This document shows, in pieces, positions 17,654 to 26,316 of a stretch of 47,336 nt of DNA. Under the pieces are notes generated by a model, which saw only the letters and a program-made list of their open reading frames with translations, had not been told where the DNA came from and did not search any database. The DNA comes from Hymenobacter sp. IS2118 (lineage in GTDB: Bacteria > Bacteroidota > Bacteroidia > Cytophagales > Hymenobacteraceae). Made by a program: the position numbers and the translations under genes. Location: NCBI RefSeq assembly GCF_000715495.1, contig NZ_JNLX01000135.1, positions 1 through 47,336 on the forward strand, written 5' to 3'. The stretch's first letter is position 1. Each line of letters starts with the position of its first letter.

Positions 17654-19384
17654 GTGTTCAACAGGATAATTTCTTCGCTTTCAGGGCGCGGCTCGCTGCC
17701 CTTCCGCCTCATCCGGCGGGGGCTGCTGGCGCTGGCCGTCGGGCTGGCGGCGGCCGGGCCGGGCCGGGCCCAGTCCGCGCCCGCTACGGCGGCCCGCTTC
17801 TTCGGCCTGCTGCGCGCCGGCGACTCGGTGTATGCCCAGAAGAAGGGCTACCGCAGCTTCGCCCACGCCCAGCGCTACTACGACCGCGCCCAGCTGCTGG
17901 CCGACCGCGCCCAGGACACGCTGCTGCTGGCCGAAGCCGTCTTTGCCCGGGGCCGCGTGTACGATGCCTGGAACAAGGAACCCCAGAAAACGGTGGCCTA
18001 CTTCCGGGAGGCCACGGCCCTGTTTGCCCGCCTGCCGGCCCAGCGCCGGCGCTACTTCTACGCCAAGTTCCTGCTGGCCCACGCCTACGACAAAGTCCCC
18101 GACAGCCTGCGCACCGTGCGGGTGCTGCGCGAGCTGCGCCAGGAGCTGGCCGGCCAGCCCGACAGCCTGCTGCGGCAGGTGCCGAGCACCGTCGAGATGG
18201 CCCTCACCGCTACCCAGGTGCGCAACTACGCCCTGGCCGACAGCCTGCTGGGCCAGCTCGTGCGCCGCCCCTGGGTGCGCAACGACCCCGAAACCTACGA
18301 CTACCTCACCCACTACTACCTGGCCCAGGCCCGCCTCGACGTGTTCTACCGCCGCCGCCGGCCCGCGCCCTACCTCGACTCGCTGGCCCGCCTGCGGGCC
18401 ACCAACCTGATGGACCGCGTGTACTACGGCCACAACCTGGCCGAGCTCTACGCCGCCGCCGGCCAGTACCCGGCCGCCTACGCCGCCCGCACCCGCGCCG
18501 CCCTGCTCAACGACAGCCTCAACAACGGCGGCGAGGTGGAGCAGGTGCGCCGCAGCCTGCTGCGCAGCGAGGAACAGGCCCTGGCGCGCCAGCGCCGCTA
18601 CGAGGCCAGCCGCCAGCGGGCCCGCACCTGGGGGCTGTGGGGCCTGGGAGCGGCCCTCACCATTATCACCCTGCTCAGCTTCTACCTCTACCGGCAGGGG
18701 CACCGCTCGCGGCAGCAGGCGCGGGCGCTGGCGCAGGCCAACACGGCCCTGGCCGGGTCAAACCAGGAGCTCGACCAGCAGGTGGCCCAGGTGGAGCTAC
18801 TCAACAAGGAGATTCAGCACCGCGTCAAGAACAACCTGCACATGATTTACAGCCTGCTGCAAATGCAGGAGCGCCGCACGGATAACGAAGAAGTCATCGC
18901 GCACCTGCAAACGGCCCGCCTGCGCGTCGAAAGCATCGCCGCCTTGCACAACCAGCTGCTCAGCAACCCCGAGGCCCCCGACCTGGCCGCCTACCTGCGC
19001 AGCCTGATTTCTTCGGTGGTGAGCTGCCTGGCCACCGACTGCCAGGTGGTGACGCACCTGCAAACCGGCGAGCACCCGCTGCCCGCCGGCAGCCACCTGG
19101 CCCTCTCGCTCATCCTCAACGAGTGGGTCACCAACTCCGTCAAGTACGCCGACCCGGCCGACCACCTGCTGGAAATCAGCGTGCGCCTGCGCCACGAAGC
19201 CGGGGCCACCTGCCTCACCTACTTCGACAACGGCCGCCTTGCCGCCGGCACCCCGCCCCCGCCCGCCGGCCTGGGCACCCAGATTATCACCCTGCTCACC
19301 CGGCAGCTCGGGGCCACGGTGCACACCCCCGCCGGCCAGCCCTACCACTACGACCTGTGCCTTCCCGATGGAAAACCTGCGTAA
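17654..19384 (+). CDS. Sensor histidine kinase (HisKA_2 type)
   Basis: The 576-residue kinase has an N-terminal signal-like segment (about 20-40), a helical TPR-like periplasmic region (YRSFAHAQRYYDRAQLLADR and similar helices up to about 300), one membrane helix at about 326-347 (LGAALTIITLLSFYLY), a coiled linker and the dimerisation/phospho-acceptor motif EIQHRVKNNLHMIYSLLQMQ with His389. The ATPase part follows (NEWVTNSVKYA as N-box, LGTQIITLLTRQLGA as G-box). GTG 17654 was taken as start because a -7 box lies four bases before it. It overlaps the LytTR regulator start by 17 bp and surely formed an operon with it. It should phosphorylate that regulator. Confidence 0.9.
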   Translation: MFNRIISSLSGRGSLPFRLIRRGLLALAVGLAAAGPGRAQSAPATAARFFGLLRAGDSVYAQKKGYRSFAHAQRYYDRAQLLADRAQDTLLLAEAVFARGRVYDAWNKEPQKTVAYFREATALFARLPAQRRRYFYAKFLLAHAYDKVPDSLRTVRVLRELRQELAGQPDSLLRQVPSTVEMALTATQVRNYALADSLLGQLVRRPWVRNDPETYDYLTHYYLAQARLDVFYRRRRPAPYLDSLARLRATNLMDRVYYGHNLAELYAAAGQYPAAYAARTRAALLNDSLNNGGEVEQVRRSLLRSEEQALARQRRYEASRQRARTWGLWGLGAALTIITLLSFYLYRQGHRSRQQARALAQANTALAGSNQELDQQVAQVELLNKEIQHRVKNNLHMIYSLLQMQERRTDNEEVIAHLQTARLRVESIAALHNQLLSNPEAPDLAAYLRSLISSVVSCLATDCQVVTHLQTGEHPLPAGSHLALSLILNEWVTNSVKYADPADHLLEISVRLRHEAGATCLTYFDNGRLAAGTPPPPAGLGTQIITLLTRQLGATVHTPAGQPYHYDLCLPDGKPA

Positions 19385-20117
19385 ACTCTCCGTGCTGGTC
19401 GTAGAAGACGAAGCCCTGATTGCCGAAAATCTGCGCCTCACCCTCGAAGACCTGGGCTACCACGTCATCGCCACCTGCTACACCTACGCCGAGGCGCAGG
19501 CCGCCCTGGCCCCGCCCGCCCCGGTGCCCGACCTGGTGCTGCTCGACATCAACCTGGGCCACGCCGACCCCGCCCGCACCGGCCTGGCCCTGGGCCGGCA
19601 GCTGGCCGGGCAGGGCGGGCCCCCGTTCATTTTCCTGACCGCGTACTCCGACCTCGACACCGTGCGGCAGGCCACCCAGCTGCGGCCCAGCGGCTACCTG
19701 GTGAAGCCCGTGAGCAGCGGGGCGCTGTTTGCCGCCATTCAGCTGGCGCTCGACCGGGCCACGACCCATCAGCCGGCCCCGCTGCCGGCCGAGGTGCTAC
19801 CGGCGGCGGCTTCGTCAGATATCGGCCCCGCGTTCTTCTTTGTGAAGCTGGGCGAGCGCACCCACAAGCTGTCCTGGACGGCCGTGCAGCGCCTGGAAGC
19901 CGGCAAGAACTACGTGACGCTGCACCTGGCCGGGCAGCAGGCCGGCTACCCCGTGCGGGGCTCGCTCACCTACGTGCTCGACCAGCTGCTGCCCGCCTCC
20001 CTGTCCGACCATTTCATCCGCGTCAACCGCCGCCTCGTGCTCAACGCGGCCTGCATCACCGGCTACGACGAAGCCTACGTGGGCTCCTCTCAGGAAACGA
20101 AAAAAATAGCACGTTAA
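19368..20117 (+). pseudogene. LytTR response regulator, 5' part, cut by TnA
   Basis: ATG 19368 gives a receiver domain (VVEDE at 12-16, phospho-acceptor Asp60 in VLLDINLGH, TAYSD, LVKPV) and most of a LytTR DNA-binding domain (FVKLGERTHKLSW, then ALEAGKNYV-like AGKNYVTLHL, and HFIRVNRRLVLNAACITGYDEAYV). At 20081 the transposon TnA begins, so the last residues SSQETKKIAR and the stop are encoded by its inverted repeat. The original 3' end (YCGTERYENSAPALRQLQAL...) survives at 32855-32935 in the same frame. Removing TnA and one copy of the TACGT duplication restores a protein of about 262 residues. The truncated form keeps the receiver but probably has an impaired DNA-binding domain. Confidence 0.92.
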
Positions 20118-20119
20118 GG
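20082..20119 (+). repeat. TnA left terminal inverted repeat
   Basis: 38 bp, 34 identical to the inverted right end at 32817-32854. The mismatches are at positions 3, 4, 6 and 19; the inner half (AAATAGCACGTTAAGG) is identical. The outermost bases read GGGCTCC from 20081 instead of GGGGCG, so this end is slightly degenerate. Confidence 0.9.
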
Positions 20120-20172
20120 AATTTGACCGAAAGGGTCGTAGCTGTTCCAGAACCCGGGTTAGGTGGTTCCAT

Positions 20173-20936
20173 CTACACGCAGCTGCTTGGCGCATGCCCA
20201 AATTGGCGCTTCGCAGAGTCGGCTTCGCTGGCCAGCATGCCTGTTGGCGTGCAGTGTTTGAGCAGCTTTTTGAGGTTATAAGCCATGGCCGTGAGCAGCA
20301 TCGTTTTGTGGGGCCCAGCCAGTCCCCGCACGTTCATCCAGCGCAGGCCGTAGTGGGCAGCAGGTTGCTGAAGACGGGCTCGATTTGGCGCTGCCGCCCG
20401 CGCCGTATGCGCTAACCACGCCGGGTCTGCTGCCGCTACTAGGCGCGGCGTTAGGCCGCATCGTATATGATGCGGTTCAGCTGCTTACGATTGGCGCCAG
20501 GCACGCAGGTGGGCCTTAACGGGCACTACTGGCATTCCTAGTAAGTGGCCCAATAGAACTTGAGCCAGACCCCGTCGGCCCGGGTATCGTGCTTGCGAAA
20601 CGAGAGCACCTTGCCGGCCTAGCAGCGTAAGCACGACAGCAGCCGAGGCAGGTGGAAACTGTCGGGCTGGTCAGCCAGGTCCCCCTGCACGTGGCTGATG
20701 ACGCCGTGGGCGGTATCGACAGCTAGGCTGCAGAGGTAGTTCAGGGCCCGGGCATTGCCGGGTTTGACGCGGATACGCACGTCGGGGTCAGTGGGGCTAT
20801 AGTTAGCTCTTGTTGCTGAGCAAGCGCGCCTGTTCGTGCCGTGTCCCATTGCGCCGGTCTGGGCGCCCTGCCGCCAGCGCTGCCCCGTATTCCGCTGGCT
20901 GGGTCGGCCAATAAGGTCCCACGCTTTGCTACTCAT
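20173..20936 (-). pseudogene. Degenerate IS1182-family transposase
   Basis: Read on the minus strand, the segment contains the core SPTDPDVRIRVKPGNARALNYL and the C-terminal landmarks GRQRQIEPVFSNLL and, one frame on, HYGLRWMNVRGLAGPHKTM ... AYNLKKLLK of IS1182-type transposases. At least six internal stop codons and one frameshift near 20370 make it non-functional, and its N-terminal part is missing or unrecognisable. It sits just inside the left end of TnA, where a resolvase and res site might be expected in a Tn3 element. Bases 20937-21240 hold nothing I can assign; a 60-codon plus-strand frame at 21054 has no recognisable motif. Confidence 0.8.
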
Positions 20937-21254
20937 ATGCTATTACCCAGCCGACAGCCTCTTGCTCTAACTCGCCCCATCCGTGGGCAACCCGCTACCG
21001 CTTAACTTACCCTGATAGAGCGCACACCGACATCCTGACAGCCGAAAATCCGAATGAAAGTGGTCTTCACTGATTATCTGCCGGACCTGCGCCAGCCCCT
21101 GAGCAACGATTTCACTTACCGCTCGACATCATCCTGCACCGGTTTAAATCATCCTTTTAACCTTCCTTTTCCATTCCTCATTATAGCGTATACAGAATCA
21201 GTATCGAGCGAGCTAACAAAAGCGCGAGTCAATTAACTTAAAAAACAGTTTTAC

Positions 21255-21279
21255 AACTGAAATTTCAGTTTTATATTTG
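21255..21279 (+). promoter_or_regulatory. Promoter and operator of the BlaI-like gene
   Basis: AACTGAAATTTCAGTT at 21255-21270 is a perfect 16-bp palindrome. Directly after it, TATATTTG at 21272-21279 is an exact TAnnTTTG box ending four bases before the ATG at 21284. The palindrome occupies the spacer upstream of the -7 box, where a bound repressor dimer would block RNA polymerase, so autorepression by the BlaI-like product is likely. Confidence 0.68.
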
Positions 21280-21283
21280 ACTC

Positions 21284-21676
21284 ATGGAAGAATTAACTAA
21301 GGCCGAGGAGCGCGTCATGCAGGCGGTGTGGAAACTGAAAAAGGCGTTCGTCAAGGATATCATTGAGCAACTGCCCGACTCACCCAAGCCCCCCTATAAC
21401 ACCATCTCGTCGGTGGTGCGCATTTTGGAGCGCAAGGGCTATGTGGGCTTTAAGGCCTACGGAAAGACCTACGAATACTACCCCCTCGTCAGCAAGGTCG
21501 CCTACCGGGGCGCCACGTTTCGGCGTATGCTCAGCCAGTACTTCGACAACTCGCCCGCGGCCCTGGTTTCTTATATGGTGGCGGAAGAGAAGCTGACACC
21601 GGATGAAGTGCAGCACATGCAACAGCTACTGGACAATGCCGATGGCACTAGCGCTTCCCCTGCCCATGGAGAGTAG
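21284..21676 (+). CDS. BlaI/MecI/CopY-family transcriptional repressor
   Basis: The 130-residue protein has the winged-helix domain of the penicillinase-repressor family: EELTKAEERVMQAVWKLKKA, FVKDIIEQLP, YNTISSVVRILERKGYVGFKAYGKTYEYYPLVSK, then a C-terminal dimerisation helix (GATFRRMLSQYFDNSPAALVSYMVAEEKLTPDEVQHMQQLL). Such repressors bind palindromic operators as dimers and are cleaved or released after a signal from a membrane M56 protease, here the next gene, which overlaps it by 11 bp. No beta-lactamase gene lies in the window, so the regulated function is probably not antibiotic resistance. The leaderless-type promoter and palindrome upstream suggest autoregulation. Confidence 0.9.
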   Translation: MEELTKAEERVMQAVWKLKKAFVKDIIEQLPDSPKPPYNTISSVVRILERKGYVGFKAYGKTYEYYPLVSKVAYRGATFRRMLSQYFDNSPAALVSYMVAEEKLTPDEVQHMQQLLDNADGTSASPAHGE

Positions 21677-23141
21677 CAACTTCTGGTGGTACTTGGCGGA
21701 GGCCAGCTTCTGCCTGACCGCGTTTGCGGGCCTCTACCGGTTTGCACTGGCCCGATTGTCGAGCTTTCTCTGGAGTCGTGGGTACTTGGTAGGTAGCCTG
21801 GCCGCCAGCCTAGTCCTGCCGCTGCTGGGGTTGCCGGACGTGCTGCGCCATTTGCGGCCACCTGTGGCCCAGGCGGGTACCACGCTGAAGCCTTGGGTGC
21901 TGCAGTGGTCGGCCCAGCACCTGGTGATTGGCACCCCTGCGGGCTTAATATCTAGCTGGGACTGGCTGGGGACGCTGGGCGTGGTGGCCGTGACGGTCTA
22001 CGGGCTGGGAGCGCTGCTTCGGCTATGGCGTATTGGCCGCAGCCTTCGCGGGCTCTATCAGCTGATTCGGCAGTCCCCCCGAACTCGAATAGGGACCTTT
22101 TGGCTGGTGGAATTACCTACTGCCGGGCAGGGGGCGTTTTCCTTCGGACGGTACGTGTTTCTGTCGCCTGACCACGCGACGTTAAGTCCCTTGGAACGCG
22201 CGCAGTTATTACGGCACGAGCAGATGCATGTAGAGCAGCATCATTCGCTCGACATCCTGTTTGCCGAGCTCGTGGGCGCCCTTTTGTGGTTTCATCCCCT
22301 GGTGGGGTACCTGAAGCGCGAACTCCGGAACGTGCACGAGTATTTAGCCGACGCCCAGGTGGCCCAGCACTCTCATTTGGTCTCCCAATACCGTCGGCTG
22401 CTGCTGCGGCTCGCTTCTGCTCAGGCCGCGCCGGTGCTGAGCCACGCCTTCACCAACAAACAGATTGTGTTGCGCCTTCGGTTTCTCACCCAGCCCCCCG
22501 CTTCGCCCACCAAGAAGCTTCGCTATCTGTTAGTGCTGCCGGTTGCGCTAAGCGTCTGGCTGTCTACTGCCAGCTTTGGGAATCCCGCGACAGAGGCAGC
22601 GCCTATGCTCCCCTTGACCGCCGCTTCCGCCATCGTAGGACCCAAAATTAACCGTATCCGCTGGCAAGGCAATACGGTGCTCTCCACCAACCGGCTCAAC
22701 CAATTGCTGGGCCTGCAGCCGGGCGACGTTTACAACGCCCAAGTCATTGAATCCCGGCTGAATTTTCTCCCCGACGGACGCGACATCACGTCGCAGTACA
22801 TGAACCAGGGTTACATGTTCTTTAGCCTCATCCCAACAGCTACCCCTCAGGCCAATGGCACCATTGATTTGGCGCTAACAATGGTGGAAGGCCCGCAGGT
22901 CCGCTTGCGTACGATTACGCTGCAGGGCAACCAGAAAACCAATTCCCAAGCCGTGCTGGCTACCCTGCCATTGAAGTCCGGGGAGCTCTTTAGCCGGGCG
23001 AAGCTGATGCAGGCGCAGCATCTGATTGCGGCAATGGGCTCCTTTGATGCCAACCAGGTGCACATCAACCCCCAGCCCGTGTTCGACAACGGCTCACCTT
23101 CCAAGCTAACGGATATAGGAGTGGTGGTGGTGGAAAAGTAG
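21666..23141 (+). CDS. M56 (BlaR1-like) membrane protease with POTRA domains
   Basis: From ATG 21666 the protein has 491 residues. The N-terminal half is a multi-pass membrane M56 peptidase: helices at about 8-30, 38-55 and 100-125, and the zinc motif HEQMH at 184-188 followed by FAELVGALLWFHPLVGYLKREL and HEYLADAQV. After a further membrane segment (YLLVLPVALSVWLSTASFG) come two POTRA-like repeats, from about 323 (INRIRWQGNTVLSTNRLNQLL ... GDVYN) and about 412 (VRLRTITLQGNQKTNSQA ... GELFSRAKL), as in BamA-type proteins. BlaR1 relatives normally carry a penicillin-sensing domain there. It presumably senses an envelope protein or assembly state and inactivates the BlaI-like repressor. The upstream open codons from 21603 are not needed. 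Confidence 0.85.
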   Translation: MESSNFWWYLAEASFCLTAFAGLYRFALARLSSFLWSRGYLVGSLAASLVLPLLGLPDVLRHLRPPVAQAGTTLKPWVLQWSAQHLVIGTPAGLISSWDWLGTLGVVAVTVYGLGALLRLWRIGRSLRGLYQLIRQSPRTRIGTFWLVELPTAGQGAFSFGRYVFLSPDHATLSPLERAQLLRHEQMHVEQHHSLDILFAELVGALLWFHPLVGYLKRELRNVHEYLADAQVAQHSHLVSQYRRLLLRLASAQAAPVLSHAFTNKQIVLRLRFLTQPPASPTKKLRYLLVLPVALSVWLSTASFGNPATEAAPMLPLTAASAIVGPKINRIRWQGNTVLSTNRLNQLLGLQPGDVYNAQVIESRLNFLPDGRDITSQYMNQGYMFFSLIPTATPQANGTIDLALTMVEGPQVRLRTITLQGNQKTNSQAVLATLPLKSGELFSRAKLMQAQHLIAAMGSFDANQVHINPQPVFDNGSPSKLTDIGVVVVEK

Positions 23142-23394
23142 TAGTCCGCAGGCTTGCTACTGAGCCCGAACACGCCGTGAGGTGGTCTAGTTACACTGAA
23201 CAGTTTAGGGCGTTAAATTGAAGGAAATGATGGTGAGCATGATACGTCGTTTGGCATAAATTACCAGACTCTCGAATAGCAAAAGTTGATACAAACCCTT
23301 AATTATCAATGACTAATTTACCAATAAGGATTTCAAAGCAGCGTGGGGATTGTCAAAGGTAGTAGCCAGAGAAAACTGCTTTTTGCGCCATATA
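23142..23394. other. Gene-free stretch, AT-rich
   Basis: This stretch lies between the M56-POTRA gene and the palindrome/promoter at 23395. It is AT-rich with no open frame that I can support. I see no terminator hairpin of convincing strength. Confidence 0.5.
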
Positions 23395-23439
23395 AACGTA
23401 TCTTTACGTTGTATAACGCAAAGATACGTTGTACATTTG
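23395..23439 (+). promoter_or_regulatory. Palindromic operator and -7 box before the TlpA-like gene
   Basis: AACGTATCTTT (23395-23405) pairs with AAAGATACGTT (23420-23430), and the interior CGTT/AACG extends the dyad to 16-bp arms with one mismatch around GTAT. TACATTTG at 23432-23439 is an exact TAnnTTTG box right after the palindrome. The gene starts 92 bases later, so this transcript has a leader. The palindrome differs in sequence from the one at 21255, so a second regulator may act here. Confidence 0.6.
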
Positions 23440-23531
23440 TCATCGCCTTAATCAAGCGGGTTGCTGACTTCCAAGAAAGTCGTATTCCTGAAAGATGACG
23501 GGTTGTATTGTCTCTTGCCAGCTGACCCCTT

Positions 23532-24938
23532 ATGTGCAAATTGTTCCTGCTGCTTGTAGTTGGCGTTACTTCGTTTTTCGCCCTGGGGGCAACCCAATTG
23601 TCCAGAGTTTCGCCAGTTGTGACCATCGTTGAGGGGCACCTTGACCACGCCCCGGCGGGCGATACCATTCGCCTCTATTGCGGGCACCAGCAGACGAAAG
23701 CCGTAGTCGGCCCGGGGGGTGATTTTAAATTGATAGTCAACGGACTAAGCGAAGCCAGCTTCGCTTCCCTCGCTTATGCCCGGCAACGTACGGCACTCTA
23801 TCTCACCCCCGGCGACCGCCTGCGCCTGGTGCTGGATTTTCTGTATTTCGAAACGTCCTTGCGCTACGGCGGGCGCGGCGCCACCGCGAATAATTACCTG
23901 GCCCAGTCCTTGTCGCGCTTTGAGTATGGCCACGCCGGCCCGCGGCCGCAGGACCAGCGTACCCCCGTCACGACCGCGCCGCAAATGCGCCAGCTCGCGG
24001 ACGCATTTCGCCAGAAACGTCACGCCTTTTTAACCACTTACGGGGCGGCTCACCCGCTGCCACTGGCCTTTCAGCAACAGGCCGGGTTGGAAATTGACGT
24101 GGAATGGGCGCGCCACCTGCTGGATTTCCCCGGGTACCACCGCGAGGCAACCCAGCAGGCTGCCGAGGTACCGGTGGGCTATTATGATTTTCTCCAAGCA
24201 CTTCCCCGTCGGCAGCTCGATGAGCAAGTGGAGTGGGAACCCGTTCTGCGCTTATTAGCGGCATATGGAGGGCGGCTACTGCCCAACGGTCCGCTACCGG
24301 CCGACTCCGCCGAGGTGCGCCGGCTTTACGCGCAAGCCACCACGGATTTTGGCCCTTCCCGCGCCCGGGATTGGGCCATGTATCAGATGCTGACTTTCCA
24401 GGCACCCACTGCGCTGCTGGCCGCCTACCCGGTCTTTCGGACGCTCAACCGGGATTCGACCTTGAGCCGCAACATGCGGCAACTTGTGCAGCGGGAACTG
24501 CGGATGCAGCCGGGCCAACCAGCGCCCACCTTTACATTGCTCGACCAAAGTGGTCACGCCGTCTCTCTGCATGATTTTCGAGGCAAAGTTGTGTACCTCG
24601 ATTTCTGGGGAACCTGGTGCGCACCCTGCCGGCAGGAATTACCCGCCCGCGCCCGCCTGCTGCAACAATTTGCGGGGCGCGAGGTCGTCTTCGTCTCCAT
24701 TGCGGTAAACGATGCCGCGGCAACTTGGCAACGGGTGGTGGCAACGGAACACCTGGCGGGGCCGGCACAAGTAGCCTTGCGCAGCCCTGACCCCACGGTG
24801 GCAGCCGCCTATAATGTGCAAAGTTTTCCCACCTATCTGCTGATTGGCCGTGATGGACGCATTCAGCTAACCGCTGCCCCTCGTCCCTCCTCGGGGCCAG
24901 CTGTCACGGAGGCTATTGAGCAAGCACTCCAACAGTAG
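23532..24938 (+). CDS. TlpA-family thiol-disulfide oxidoreductase
   Basis: The 468-residue protein has an N-terminal signal peptide (MCKLFLLLVVGVTSFFALG), a beta-rich and helical middle of unknown type (residues 35-330) and a C-terminal thioredoxin-fold domain: GQPAPTFTLLDQSGHAVSLHDFRGKVVYLDFW, then the redox motif WCAPC with Cys363 and Cys366, and a cis-Pro loop VQSFPTYLLI. It should act in the periplasm on protein disulfides or maturation of secreted proteins. It is preceded by the palindrome/promoter at 23395 and is followed in the same direction by further envelope genes, which suggests a common cargo module. Confidence 0.88.
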   Translation: MCKLFLLLVVGVTSFFALGATQLSRVSPVVTIVEGHLDHAPAGDTIRLYCGHQQTKAVVGPGGDFKLIVNGLSEASFASLAYARQRTALYLTPGDRLRLVLDFLYFETSLRYGGRGATANNYLAQSLSRFEYGHAGPRPQDQRTPVTTAPQMRQLADAFRQKRHAFLTTYGAAHPLPLAFQQQAGLEIDVEWARHLLDFPGYHREATQQAAEVPVGYYDFLQALPRRQLDEQVEWEPVLRLLAAYGGRLLPNGPLPADSAEVRRLYAQATTDFGPSRARDWAMYQMLTFQAPTALLAAYPVFRTLNRDSTLSRNMRQLVQRELRMQPGQPAPTFTLLDQSGHAVSLHDFRGKVVYLDFWGTWCAPCRQELPARARLLQQFAGREVVFVSIAVNDAAATWQRVVATEHLAGPAQVALRSPDPTVAAAYNVQSFPTYLLIGRDGRIQLTAAPRPSSGPAVTEAIEQALQQ

Positions 24939-25105
24939 GATGGCCCTCCCAGCATTAATCGCCCCCCAGCAGCTTTTGGCTGCAAACACCTACTGGTAGG
25001 GAGGCCGAAAAAGGAGGCACTTCGTTCGATTTCCTTGCTGCTACAAGAAGGCCAACAAATAACCCCGTTTAGCAACCACTTTCTAAAATCCATTATCCTC
25101 CCCGC

Positions 25106-26239
25106 ATGACTTGGTACCAATGGAGTTTCGGGTGGTGGTTGGCTGTGGCGCCGGTTACCGGCGGGCAGGCGCAGGTCCCGGTGGGCGACGGCCTGCAAGG
25201 CGCTTATTACGAGGGCCGCAACTTCGAGCGGTATGTCTCGACCCGCCGCGACGAGATGCTCAATTTTGACTGGCACGAACACCACCCGGTGGCTGGGGTG
25301 GCCGCCGAGCAGTTTTCGGTGCGTTGGACAGGCTGGCTGGTGCCCCCCAGCACGGGACCTTACGTGTTGCATATCAGTGCGGATGACGGCGTGCGCTTGT
25401 GGTTGGGCAACCGCCCGCTACTCGACGATTGGCGGAACCACGGGCAGAGTTACTACCAAATCGCCATTACCCTCCGCGCCGGGGAAGCATACCCCTTGCG
25501 GCTGGACTATTGCCAGGCCGACTCCGCTAGCCGGGTGCAGCTGGCCTGGAAACCGCCCGCTGCGCCGGCTGATGCCGCCACCGAGCGCAATCGGGGAGGC
25601 TTGTTAGCAGGCCAAGGCGAGGCCGTTGTCATCCCGACGCGCTATTTATTCAGCGCCGCCCCGCGCCTTCCCCCGGTCCCACAGCCAGTAGCAGCTATTC
25701 CCCTCAGCCCCCCATCTAGACCGGCCGAGCAGCCAGCGGCTACCACGAGCGTGGTGGTGGTACAACCCGCTACCGAGCCCTTTGTAACCTCCCGCCCGCG
25801 CAGCTATTTAGCCATGAGGGCGAGCCGGCCGCTCGTTCCAAACGCACTCGCACCCCTCGATGCGGGCCGGGTAGCAGCGGTGGCGGCTCGCTTGGCCACG
25901 GGCAAAAAAATGACGATGGGCACACTGTATTTTGAGCAAAGCCAATCTGCTTTACTGCCGGCTGTACGGGGTAGCCTCGACACCCTGGCGCAAGCATTGG
26001 CCAGGCTCCCGACCCTGCGCCTCGAAGTCCAGGGGCATACCGATAACCAGGGCAACCCGCTTATCAACCTGCGGCTTTCGCAGCAACGCGCCGCGGCCGT
26101 GTGCGCGTACCTGGCCAACCACGGCGTAGCGGCCAGTCGCTTGCGAGCGGTTGGATACGGGGGCTCCCGACCGGTGGCCGACAACAGCCAACCCAGGGAG
26201 CGTGCCGGCAACCGGCGCGTCGTGCTGAAGCCACTCTGA
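25106..26239 (+). CDS. PA14-OmpA envelope protein
   Basis: The 377-residue protein carries a signal-like N-terminus (WWLAVAPVTGGQAQ) and a PA14 domain at about 28-150 (GLQGAYYEGRNFE, then VRWTGWLVPPSTGPYVLHISADDGVRLWLGNRPLLDDWR). A Pro/Ala-rich linker of about 100 residues follows, then a C-terminal OmpA-like peptidoglycan-binding domain from about 271 (LYFEQSQSALLPAVRGSLDTL, then VQGHTDNQGNPLINLRLSQQRA and VGYGGSRPVADN). PA14 domains bind carbohydrate, and OmpA domains anchor to the cell wall. The pairing suggests a protein linking an outer-membrane or surface sugar to peptidoglycan. It lies 167 bp downstream of the TlpA-like gene and 77 bp upstream of the next one. Confidence 0.87.
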   Translation: MTWYQWSFGWWLAVAPVTGGQAQVPVGDGLQGAYYEGRNFERYVSTRRDEMLNFDWHEHHPVAGVAAEQFSVRWTGWLVPPSTGPYVLHISADDGVRLWLGNRPLLDDWRNHGQSYYQIAITLRAGEAYPLRLDYCQADSASRVQLAWKPPAAPADAATERNRGGLLAGQGEAVVIPTRYLFSAAPRLPPVPQPVAAIPLSPPSRPAEQPAATTSVVVVQPATEPFVTSRPRSYLAMRASRPLVPNALAPLDAGRVAAVAARLATGKKMTMGTLYFEQSQSALLPAVRGSLDTLAQALARLPTLRLEVQGHTDNQGNPLINLRLSQQRAAAVCAYLANHGVAASRLRAVGYGGSRPVADNSQPRERAGNRRVVLKPL

Positions 26240-26316
26240 CGTCAGGAAATAAGCGGCTTGGCTGCCAAGTCGAAAGGCTCGCCCATTCATTTAACAACCC
26301 CCAACCCACTGCATTC

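Noticed and set aside
17681..18703. Minus-strand frame of about 340 codons over the histidine kinase
   Set aside because: Low-complexity Gly/Val/Gln composition; the kinase on the plus strand has all its motifs.
21054..21236. Plus-strand 60-codon frame MKVVFTDYLPDLRQ... as an intact gene
   Set aside because: Short, no motif beyond a vague likeness to transposase starts, and next to a decayed IS.
21284..23141. BlaI/M56 pair as a beta-lactam resistance locus
   Set aside because: No beta-lactamase or penicillin-binding protein gene nearby and no penicillin-sensor domain; the external part resembles POTRA domains.
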